64,000 nt of DNA, from NCBI GenBank assembly GCA_013397435.1, contig VZRG01000855.1, positions 167,892 through 231,891 on the forward strand. Reading direction: 5' to 3'. The number at the start of each line of letters is the position of its first letter. Position 1 is the first letter of the stretch. The position numbers and the translations under genes are program-made. Positions 38,201-48,640 of this stretch are shown here, piece after piece. The notes under the pieces were generated by a model, which searched no databases, was not told the origin of the DNA, and worked only from the letters and a program-made list of their open reading frames with translations. The stretch comes from Erythrocercus mccallii (Eukaryota; Chordata; Aves; Passeriformes; Dicruridae).

Positions 38201-41200
38201 AAAAATTCTAGATGAAAACACACTGAGTAGGTTGCTGAAACACAAGCTTCTCCATGTTTTCAAGTATATGTCTGACAATACACAAATGCATCCAGAAATG
38301 TACTCACTTCAGATTTGTCAGGAAAATCTTTAGCAACTTAGCAAGGGAGAAAAAGTCATGAATGTCATCATAATTTTTTCCAAAGCAGTATATTAGGTAA
38401 TTCACAAATGTTGCATATTCAGTATAGCAGTTTTCTTTCAAATCAATAAGATTTGAAAGGGAAAAGCAAAAACAAACAAAGACCCTAAATGAAACCAAAA
38501 CAAAAACAACCAAACAATTTATTCTCTAATTTTATTATACAAAATTCAGAAGCTATTGAAAAATGTGCATTTTATGAACACCAAGAAAACGGTTATGAAT
38601 CTGGAGATACATTAAATCATAATATTTGTTGCATTATTAACAGGAATTGGCCTGTGGCATTTGATGAAGAAAGAAAACACGAGGAACCAGCTCTCTGGGG
38701 GTCTGGTTCCTATGTTGCAGTAAAATATTAAAAAGGATACAAATCAGAGAATCCAAGCAATAATGGAGTTTTTTATCTTGATGGACAAAGATCAATATTC
38801 TGGGCTAAGATCATGCACACCAGTGATGGAATAATGGCACCACAATGTCCTTTCTTACTGTGAATTCCCAGCAGAACTGTTAAAAATTGAGCACTGAATT
38901 TTAGCATGGAAGATTAAAATGGGGAAATTAAATATGTTTCACCCAATAGCCATTCACTATTGTTACCCACAGTTATTGTCTTCCAAGAAATGAGATATGA
39001 TTTTTGACAATAAATTTTTTTAATTGCCCTCAGCAGAAGTTTCTGATAGGGAAAGCAGAAGATCTTTTTTTTCTCCATACAGAGACCATATCCAAGGACA
39101 TCTTATACAACAGAATTAAATCTGTTTTTCATTTTGCTAACCAAATATGACACATCTAAGAACTAGCAGACACTGATGATTTAATGAAGTATTAAGGAGG
39201 GGACAGGAAACAGATTTACTCCAAAGAGCCCAAAGCTACAGAGCAAGTTCAGCAAGTAGCAAGAACTACCTCTTCTATGTAGAGTTATTGAAAAATAAAG
39301 CACGTGACAGCATGGAATATGCAATGGAAACATTTTCCCATGTGGCTATTACTCTGAAGCAGAGAAATTCTACAGACAGAAAATTGGGTGAGGCTTCAAA
39401 GGAAGTGTAAATGCAGATTTAAAAAGCATCTGACTTAAAGTATCGGTTTGTCTTTGGATGGACCACAGGGATTTTATCCTCCTATGCAGTTCTTCATTAA
39501 AGAATCTGGCCTAGTGTGAGGCAGGAAGCTTAGATACAAAGAGAGGAACTTTGCATCTCAACATGAAAATATTTAGTTCCCTAACAATTTATTGTATCTG
39601 CCTCATGGTGTTAAAGACAACAAAAGTTGTCAATATAATATTGTCTATAAAATAATCCATACAGAATGAGGAAGATAAATTTAAAGAAAAAGGCTTAAAC
39701 TTTATTTTCCAGTTTTGAAAAATAACATCTTGGAATCTTGAAAAAGAAATTAAAATATAATTCTTTAATGAAAGATATATGAAATTTTGAAGGCATTATT
39801 GTGTTTTGTGGTGTATAGTAAGAGCACAAAATGTGGACTGCGTATTAGTCACACTAGCCTATTTTTGCCTGAAGCTACCATCAAGGGGCTGCCTGGACCA
39901 CCATTTTATATGCCTTTCCAAAACGTACATATTTCAAACATTCCAATAGAGACTGAGGCACTAACAGGGCGACAGGAAGGCTCTTGCCAAGCAACAGCTG
40001 GAAAAGATATGCCAGAAACAATGAATAATGCTGGGACAGCTACAGGAGCAGCAAATCACAGTTCAGAAGCAGCCTGTTGGTTTGCATGGGAAAACAGTAG
40101 CAGTAGCAGGAGGAGGAAAGCAACAAATGAGGTGTCTGCCCAAGCAAGCCCCTTTACTTTCAGTTCTCTTTTCTGATACAGATCACTCTCATCTCTGCTA
40201 CTGTAATACCCTGTCCTAAATCATTCTGAGAACTGCAGTTTGTGGGCCACAGGTGCTGAGTGATAAAAGCTACGAAATGGATTGTTACACTGTTTAGAAT
40301 TATACAGTCACAAGCCCCAGGGGTTTTTGCATTAGAGGTTTCCTGTTGGCAGTAAATCTCAAAATACTAAATCATAAGAGTGCTCTGCTGACACAGGAAT
40401 TGAAAAAATTTGGGGATGCTTCTCTAAGGCCTTTGACTTACTGACCTCAACTTACCTGCGTCTTAAAAATACAAACCTGTGAGACATCACTCTAGTTTTC
40501 CTGGATTGTCAAAACAGTCACAAATTTCCAATTAACCTGCTGACCTAGCACTTGCAGATAGGTTTGAAATGCAGATCAGATAGAGGCTTTGTCCAAGAGA
40601 GAAAAGACTTATCTTGTGGGACCACATATAGTGTTAGTGCTAACACTGCATTCATTCCATGTAGAGATAAGTCAAAACTCTGGGTGGCACAGTGAGTTAG
40701 GAAGGCCTGTTATCTTGCTATTGTATCTTAAACTGCACATCCTGGTTAATTTTTGTGGTACTTCCACATGACAAAATTGTTTCCTGCCAAAAAATGTGGA
40801 GTAAGCACTATTCTATCCTAAATATTTAGCCACCAAAAAAAGACAATATCCTGACTTAGCAGTGGGTGTAAAATCCTCCTCTTGCCCTAACTCACCTGTA
40901 ACTCATTTTTTGATAATTTGATGGTTAGCTGTTTCCAGATGATGCAGAAATGGGATTTTTTTCTCATGAGTATTTGCATATAATGTTGCACCTTCATCAC
41001 TTATACAGTGTGAAGCAGCAATTAAAAAGGCCAGTAGGTCTAGCTGACACATAGCAGAGTCAGGAATTGTTTGTGTTTATCCTCAATTATATATAAGCAC
41101 GATGTAGTATGCCCTGCTGTGCAGGCCAGATAACAAGTCCTAGGAAAAGGGCATCTCTGTGTAAAAGCACCTCAGCTTTGACATGATAAACAAACTTCCC

Positions 41201-41394
41201 AGATACACAGGTTATAGGAACCTGGCAGAGGACCCTGTAGCAAAGCTTTTCTGTATTGGCTCCAGGTCTCAGGAGTAAAATCAACTTTCTTAAGAAAATT
41301 AAAAGTCATTCCACCATTACAGGGCAGAACTTCAGACACTTTTAAGAATTAAGATGTTGAGGGGTTTTTTTGGGGGGAAGGGAGTTTGTTTGTT

Positions 41395-41417
41395 GGGTTG
41401 GTTGGTTGGTTGGTTGT
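41395..41417. repeat. (GGTT)n microsatellite
   Basis: About five GGTT units inside a longer G/T-rich stretch (about 41360-41430) that also has G and T homopolymers. Confidence 0.85.
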
Positions 41418-44400
41418 TTTTTTTTAATAGCATACAGTGATATGATTTGTTCAGTATGCTTTTGTTTTTTTCATCCATATCTTTAGGTCAGTGCACATTT
41501 ATGTACTGATGATGATGAATTTAACACTGAAATCCTAAAGATGGTGCTCAAAAACACAGTTTCTGAGTTCAATAGCCTACTGCCTAGAAGGCACTTGTGA
41601 ATGGAGCTAGGAAGATTACCAAGGTACTCTGCAGAACAGCTGACTAGTGACACAAATTGCTATAGACTTCTGGGACAGTTTATCCTTGAGACATTATGGA
41701 GTTCACATGCTGTCTAGACAGACATCATTAAACTGTATTTGCAGTAGGCTCAGCTGCAGGCACAGAAACACCTCCTGTTCCCCACAATCAACACTGTCCC
41801 CTGCCCTGCTGCTGGCTATGGTGACAGAGACATTCCTGGCAAAACCAAAGCCAGCAGCTCCTGCCTCCCTGTCCCCTGGCATTTTTCCCCTGTCACTCTC
41901 CCCCAGTTTTGATCGTTCTGAAATTTGTGAGACTGCTTCTAAAGCTACAATTAACAAAAACAAGGACATGACTACGGTTAATATTAACTCTTAAATAGGT
42001 AAATAAAAACCAGCAGCTTTGCTCTGGGGTCAGGTATCCACGGACCATCACTTCTACAGTGAGGATCGCATATTCTTTACAGTCCTACCACTGCTTCCAG
42101 CCTGACATGTATAAACTGCTGTGGCCTTAGCTTATATTATGAACTGAGGAGAATAGGGAAAAGATATATATGTTTGCACTGCTGTTCCTGCAGTGCTGGG
42201 ATCAATAGTCCTTGGGGAAGGATTAAGAGAGGAAGAGAAATCAACCACTGGTTGCTTGTGATGGTGAGTCAGCATTCTTGAGCTTCAAGTAGCAGAGGGC
42301 ATCTGGTTCAATTTCTTACATGTTTATTTTTACTTTTCAGAACTAGTACTATTAAAACAAAATTTCAAATTCTGGAGTGCAGTTTTGTGGCAAGGGCTTG
42401 CCTGGAAGGCCAAGGAGACTTGCTCAGTAAATTGAGTAGGAGTCTGTGGTTGGTTGTTTCTGCAAATATTTTATTTCCTATCACTTCAGAATAATTCCAT
42501 CTTGGCACTGTGTAGCTTTCACCAGTATTTTCCACATGAGATCAAATTTTTCCTAAGCCACTCTGTTGTAGGTCTGTTCCAGTTTTAATACATTCCATAA
42601 CAATTAGGTAATTATTCTTCCCCTCTCATGACTAATCAGGAATCTTTTTTTTCTCATGATTACCTTTACATTACAGACTTAGGCCACTTATACATTTCTC
42701 AGGCATCTGAAGTTCCTGTTACTCTCCACCATAGGTAGGTCAGCAGAATTCCCTTTTGGAGATACTATTACGTTGTCTTTTGTTTCTGCAGGAGATGAAC
42801 ACTGAGAGACGAAGAAATAAGAAGGGAAAAACTCCACCTTTCCCCCCCCACTTGTTAAAACATAACATTCTATTAAGCACCAGAAGAGTATTCATTAAGC
42901 AATATATATCTCTTTCTATAAAACCTGATGTTTTTAATATATTAAAGCTTAATTTTTTTATGCAGATCTGTTATCTACTTTTCAAACATGTAAAATACAT
43001 AAAGAGGAAGGAAAAAAAATCCCAAATACTATATCACACTTCTATCAATAACTTAGAAATTTGAATAATTTACAAAAACAGATGTAATTTTTATAGAAAG
43101 TCAAGTGACACCACTAATGAATTGAAGACTCCAGATATTACCCTTTGGAGTGCAGCTTAAAAACAAGCATTTCCAAATGCATACTAAGCAATAACATCAG
43201 CTAATAATTTTCTGCAGTCATATAATTGAAAAGGAAAGAATTCACTAACTAATTCTGGTATATTTATGACATCAAGCTGGTTTTACTTCTGCAAAACTCA
43301 ATCTGCTTTGACAATGTCTCCAGATTTCCCTCTGCTGGGAAAATGGGATCATTGCTCATCAGAAATAAACCACTGCAATCTCTTTGTGATATTTTCATAG
43401 GAAACACCCTTAGAAAGCTTGTAAATGTGGAAAGACAGGAGAGCTTTTCTTATGCATGTGCAGAGAACTGCAAATAATCAGACTGATCAGGCATCACAGT
43501 CCTGAGTCTGCAAACAGCTTAGATGGCATTAGTCACTTTAGTCTTTCTGGATGTACTTGGCTCTTTAGGAATTGAGAGCAGATGTAGCAGATGAGGTGCT
43601 GAGAGAGACATCTCAATGCTTCTACTTCGAGAATTTTAGCTTTATATATTTATGCAGGTGTAGCATTGGCTACTGCCCAGTAGAACATTAAATCCTTGCT
43701 GTCATGACCTTAGCATCCAGTCTTCCCTATTTCCTGACCTCCCATGGGGAAATACTTGCTCTGAAGGCCCCTTATTCATATCCATGCCAGCAGAACAGGC
43801 ATCAGCAGCTCTTTCATTTCCATTAAAGCAATTCAGTACTGGTCTAACAAGGTAACATTATGCATCAAAAGACTGACTGATCTGAAAAAAAACTTAACAG
43901 GCTAGGTCCTGTTCTGCTTACTGGGGTTAAAGAGAGTAGGGTAAAAAGACATAGTACATCTTTGAAATATGCATTTGTTTGCTGTGTTGGTACATAGGGT
44001 AGTTGATGAATGCAGACCAGTGAGATTTCCAAACTTTTTTGAATCAGCATGATTGTAGAAGGTCTCATGTTTGAGGATATAACTGTGTGGGAGAAGGAGT
44101 AGCTAACAAAGTTTATTAAGGCTAGTTTGACAGCTCCCAGTGAGAAAAATTCTCACTTAAAAATTCTTTGTGCTGTCATGAGTGATCAAAATAACTACAT
44201 TTTAGACACAAGATGAGAAGCTGCTATGTTAAATAATAAATTGGGACCTCTACATACATTTTTCAGGTTACATAATATTTTGCTTCACTATAATTTGCAG
44301 GCTATTTCAGACACATTTTTTTACATTTACTACAGCCTTTTATACAGAAAAACATGTAGATCACTGACAATACTCTAATTCCAAAGAGATCAGCATTTTT

Positions 44401-44985
44401 AATTTGACCTCACACATGCACCAGCTAGAAGACTCCTTTACAGCTCTAGGTCCCCAGTGCACACTGTGGTCCTGCTCTGCTGAATGCAGACTGCATTTGC
44501 ATTGCTTGGAGACAATTTCAGTGTCCATGTATACGGACAAGTATTAAGCTTGTACAGCTAGATAGCAATTTGGTCCAGATATCACCTCATTACACATTTC
44601 TTTATTTACTTACCACAATAATTTTCCAAGAATAAGTTCTTGGAGTTACTCTCAGACAAATAACAGAGTTCACTTGGTTACGGTATGGTACACTGGACTC
44701 TAGGATATGGATCTACTCATTCTTCTCTATACTGCAGCCTGTTATAGAGCTATGCAACTCCAAAAAACATATGTAGAAAACATTATTTACTGAGAATTTC
44801 TGCCTCCTTTAAGAGTGCATTTATTTTATTGTCTTAGATTAATTTTTGGATTTTCTAGGAATCCAATTTGTCTGAACTCCCAGGGAGATTTCATCTTTCA
44901 CAAGGCTAGGAGAGTGAAAACTAAGCCAAAACTAGCTCAAACAAAACTTCCACCACTGACTCACTGTGGTATCCTGTCCAGCTGG

Positions 44986-45516
44986 TGTATTGGGTCTGTA
45001 GGGGGTGGACTTAATTTTTTCTATAGCAGTACTGATAATGCTGTACTTTGTATTTGGAGCTAGAAGGATGTTGATGACATACCAGTCATACCAATATTTT
45101 GGCTGTAGGGCTCTCCCAGCATCAAGGATGCTTTTCACTCAAGGCTGCCCTTCACTCAAGGATGTCCTTCAACAAGGACAGCTGAGACAAATTGACCCAG
45201 GAATAATTGATAAACTATGGCATCTGTTCAGCAATAAAAGAGACAGGGGTGGAAAGTATTCATTCTTTGAATGTTTGTCCTCTGGACCAACCACTATGTG
45301 TTTTGAGACCCTATTTGATTTGGCATATCCTCCTGATGAGATGGTGAGAATTTTTGTTTTCCTTTGCTACCATGCACAGCCTTTATTAAACTGCCTTTAT
45401 CTTGATCCACAAGGCTTTTTTTCATCTGATTTTCTCCCCCACTATCCTGCTGAGGAGGGGGAGTGATAGAGCAGCTTCCTGGGCACCTAACATCCAGCCA
45501 AGGTCAACCCACCACA
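44986..45516 (+). mobile_element. Solo ERVL-type LTR, plus strand
   Basis: The element begins TGTATTGGGTCTG (44986) and ends CAACCCACCACA (45516), giving TG...CA ends. It is flanked by GCTGG (44981-44985) and GCGGG (45517-45521), a five-base duplication with one mismatch. Five bases is the size expected for class III (ERVL) elements. Order inside matches a common bird LTR by memory: GATGTTGATGACATACCAG near 45068, a degenerate TATA region (CAATAAAAGAGAC, about 45232) and a poly(A)-like ATTAAACTGCCTTTATCTTGA near 45385. The last about 70 bases resemble the 3' end of the minus-strand LTR at 30378. A 153-codon frame across it is not a gene. A short internal duplication (TTCACTCAAGG) lies near 45133-45160. 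Confidence 0.82.
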
Positions 45517-47240
45517 GCGGGTCAAAAGGAAATTTAGTCCAGGTGTTGAAGTTATATTAATTTTCCAGACTTACTCACTCTTTCATCATTCTTCTTGGGT
45601 CATTCAGAAGGTTTTACAGCTCAGGTGTCTTGCTTGGGAGAACCAAGTTTGCTCAACCTATTCAATTCAATTGGTTACAGGGTTACCCAATATCACTGGT
45701 TACACAACATCAACACCTACCCACCATAAACTCAGTTCATAGTAATCTTGGATAAAGGAGCCAGACACACCCACAAAATCCTCAGAACTGTGGTCTGCTC
45801 TGGATATAACCAGGTCATTTTACACTGATTCACAGTTCTGTGCTCAGACAGGCTGAGAAATATATACCCTGTTTCCCAAAAACTCATTCCCTACAGAAAA
45901 AGGCTCATTATAGTTCAACAGAATTTCTTTCAAATTGTGTTGAAGTGTTTATTGAAAAGAATCCATACCACTGCAGTAGGCAATTAATTTCTGTTGTAAT
46001 GCCTAAATGCATTCAATAGATTTTGAAACCCTGTGCTCCATCCCACTGAATGGATGTGCTTTGCCAAGGATGGGGACGTTCCACATTTTTGTCATTGTAT
46101 ACCATAGTCAGTGTGAGAAACAAAATCTCTGGTCTGATTCCCACCTATGTTGCTTAAACGTCATTACAGGTCTAAGGTGCACAGGATTTCTATGTATAAA
46201 AAACCTATTTTTCCCCATGTAAAATGTATGTAGAAAGAACTATCTCTACTCTTCCATCTTTCATCGCAGACTGCGTAATTTCAAAAGTATGGCTTACTAT
46301 GGCTTGTAGTAACAAATCACTCCTTGTAAAGAATCCTTTTGCTCCTGATCAAACCGAGGAAGGGGCAAAGAGCTATTTTTTCCCATATGATGCTAAGAGA
46401 TCTTCTCCTGTAGCACAACACTATGTGCAATCCTGAGAACTTAATCTGAAGAAAAAACACTTGGTCAGAGCTATAAAAATTCAGCATTGAGTTGTAATAT
46501 TTTATTTTTCTGACTCATTATCTGAAAAAATCCCAAATGGCAGTCTAATTCACTGGCATCGGAAAGGAAGTTTATGACAATAATTAAAAAGTTACAACAC
46601 ACTGTTGTAAATGTCCAGTTCTTCACACAGATGCCCACACACAAGAGTTGCCTGTTATTCAATGGAAAATGAGTATCTTGAGAGAGCAGGGCGGGGGGGG
46701 GGGGGGCGGGGCTGAGGTTTGGGTTTTCTGGTTGTTTTTTTTAAATGCATCTGAAATATACAATTTTTCCTGCCTGTAGGGAATGCATCAGCTTTAGCTT
46801 GAGATTGGTACTCCATATAACATGCTGCTGTACATAGAAAATCAGTAGTGCTGCAGAAGCACTCTGAAGCTTTTAGACTGATAATTCTTATGATCAACAA
46901 AGCTGTTATCTGAGCAACAATGGGAATGGCATGTGGCAGAGACAGAGGAGACCATCACTTCAGACAGAGATTTTCTTGACACAAATAGATTCAGGAAAAA
47001 GGCATTTCTTACCTACTAGTTTCACTATTTAGTTACTTTAAAATGGTTTTCATTCAAGCACTTTCTATTTGCTCTTCTCATTTTCTATTTCTTAAGCTTC
47101 CTTCTGATCTTCCTTCTGTGCACCTGTGAAACCACTAAAGAATCCAAGTACTAGAGTGCTTTCCAAACTGGGAAATGCCAGTTTTCAGAGCTTAGTGTTA
47201 AGTAAGGGAAAGATGGAGACAGTAAAGTACTCAGTAAAAA
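45517..47240. other. Intergenic stretch, no gene recognised
   Basis: No coding signature is seen. It contains a G14 homopolymer at 46693-46706 embedded in a G/C-rich 25-base segment, a likely site of sequencing length error and a potential G-quadruplex former. Confidence 0.6.
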
Positions 47241-47607
47241 CATAGAGTATCAAAGAATATTCTGAGTTGGAAGGGACTCACAAGTCCAACCTTTCCCTGA
47301 TATCCAGCCTAAATCTCCCCTGGCACAGCTTCAAGCCATTTCCTCAAGCCCTGACACTGTTCCTCACAGAGGAAGAGATCAGTGCCTGCTCCTCCACCCA
47401 CCCTCATGAGAATGTAGAAGACCACAATGAGGTCTCCCCTCAGTCTTCTCCTCTCCAGGCTGAACAAACCAAAGGTGACCTGAGCCATGCCGCATGTGAC
47501 CTCCCCTTGAAGCCCTTCACCATCCTTGTAGCCCTCCTTTGCCCCTAATTACTTAATATCTTCCTTATGTTTTGGCACCCAAAACTGCCAAAATATAATG
47601 CCCCAGT
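47241..47607 (-). mobile_element. CR1 LINE fragment, antisense, interrupted on the right
   Basis: The + strand shows the complement of a CR1 3' end: CATAGAGTATCAAAGAATATTCTG-type terminal octamers (about 47241), GAGTTGGAAGGGACTCACAAG, then GATATCCAGCCTAAATCTCCC, CTCCTCTCCAGGCTGAACAA, CTTCACCATCCTTGTAGCCC, and GGCACCCAAAACTGCC. Element sense is therefore minus, with its 3' end at the left. The match stops abruptly at 47607, where an LTR end begins, so the rest of the CR1 is displaced or lost in the gap. The 93-codon frame over it is not a gene. Confidence 0.9.
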
Positions 47608-47849
47608 TGTAAAGAAGCGACGACACCAGGGACAGCGTGGAGAGAGAGATCTTTGGATATCAAGCTGCTCTTAGGACACGTGGTTTATTGCAGGGGTCAT
47701 GGATGGTACAGCTTGCCCTCAGCTGCCAGTCCCAGCTGAGAGCAGGTCCCAAAGAGGACGAGATTTCCTGTTACATTCTATTATATTGCTTTCTGTGTTG
47801 AATATTCTCATTTACACTAACCAACCAGTACAAGCTACAAAACTTACAG
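47608..47849 (-). mobile_element. Endogenous retrovirus LTR fragment, minus strand, cut by the gap
   Basis: Starting with TGTAAAGAAGCGACG at 47608, the complement reads as an LTR R-U5 end: poly(A) signal AATAAA (complement of 47684-47689), then a segment with CTCTCTCTCCACGCTGTCCC, ending in CTTCTTTACA. The left border falls inside an antisense CR1, as expected for insertion into an older element. The other end, and any target duplication of the six bases CCCAGT (47602-47607), is hidden by the assembly gap. The 755-base gap has room for the rest of an LTR but not for a complete provirus, if the gap length is real. Confidence 0.6.
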
Positions 47850-48604
47850 NNNNNNNNNNNNNNNNNNNNNNNNNNNNNNNNNNNNNNNNNNNNNNNNNNN
47901 NNNNNNNNNNNNNNNNNNNNNNNNNNNNNNNNNNNNNNNNNNNNNNNNNNNNNNNNNNNNNNNNNNNNNNNNNNNNNNNNNNNNNNNNNNNNNNNNNNNN
48001 NNNNNNNNNNNNNNNNNNNNNNNNNNNNNNNNNNNNNNNNNNNNNNNNNNNNNNNNNNNNNNNNNNNNNNNNNNNNNNNNNNNNNNNNNNNNNNNNNNNN
48101 NNNNNNNNNNNNNNNNNNNNNNNNNNNNNNNNNNNNNNNNNNNNNNNNNNNNNNNNNNNNNNNNNNNNNNNNNNNNNNNNNNNNNNNNNNNNNNNNNNNN
48201 NNNNNNNNNNNNNNNNNNNNNNNNNNNNNNNNNNNNNNNNNNNNNNNNNNNNNNNNNNNNNNNNNNNNNNNNNNNNNNNNNNNNNNNNNNNNNNNNNNNN
48301 NNNNNNNNNNNNNNNNNNNNNNNNNNNNNNNNNNNNNNNNNNNNNNNNNNNNNNNNNNNNNNNNNNNNNNNNNNNNNNNNNNNNNNNNNNNNNNNNNNNN
48401 NNNNNNNNNNNNNNNNNNNNNNNNNNNNNNNNNNNNNNNNNNNNNNNNNNNNNNNNNNNNNNNNNNNNNNNNNNNNNNNNNNNNNNNNNNNNNNNNNNNN
48501 NNNNNNNNNNNNNNNNNNNNNNNNNNNNNNNNNNNNNNNNNNNNNNNNNNNNNNNNNNNNNNNNNNNNNNNNNNNNNNNNNNNNNNNNNNNNNNNNNNNN
48601 NNNN
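47850..48604. other. Assembly gap (755 N)
   Basis: Undetermined bases. The size is not one of the usual fixed placeholders (100, 500, 1000), so it may be an estimated gap length. It separates an LTR end from the simple-repeat array. The frame reported across it as 311 codons is meaningless. Confidence 1.
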
Positions 48605-48640
48605 ATTATATATTATATATTATATATTATATAAATAGAC
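48605..48640. repeat. AT-rich (ATTATAT)n-like repeat at the gap edge
   Basis: TATAT/TTATA units fill the 30 bases after the gap, followed by AAATAGAC, and the TTCCC array starts at 48641. This is the only non-array sequence visible to the right of the gap. Confidence 0.85.

Larger units (their letters stand above)
31408..44985. other. Long intergenic stretch with no recognised gene
   Basis: 13.6 kb of AT-rich DNA. The longest frames (for example 39787-40176, 129 codons, plus; 41647-41994, 115 codons, plus; 35734-36051, 105 codons, minus) have no recognisable domain and no conserved-looking splice context. There are local items: a 15-base duplication beginning TGCCCTAAGATATT at 32516-32530 and 32534-32548, a GC-elevated block near 32060-32255, another at about 41740-41920, and a GGTT microsatellite near 41395. 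No tRNA or other RNA gene was recognised by eye. Confidence 0.55.

Noticed and set aside
39787..40176. 129-codon plus frame as a possible gene
   Set aside because: It has no recognisable domain, no splice sites placing it in a transcript, and a length not unusual for chance in this much DNA. It is kept only as a mention.
45005..45466. 153-codon plus frame
   Set aside because: It lies wholly inside an LTR with TG...CA ends and a target duplication.
47699..48634. 311-codon plus-strand frame
   Set aside because: Most of it is the 755-base gap translated as unknown residues. The visible ends are an LTR fragment and an AT repeat.
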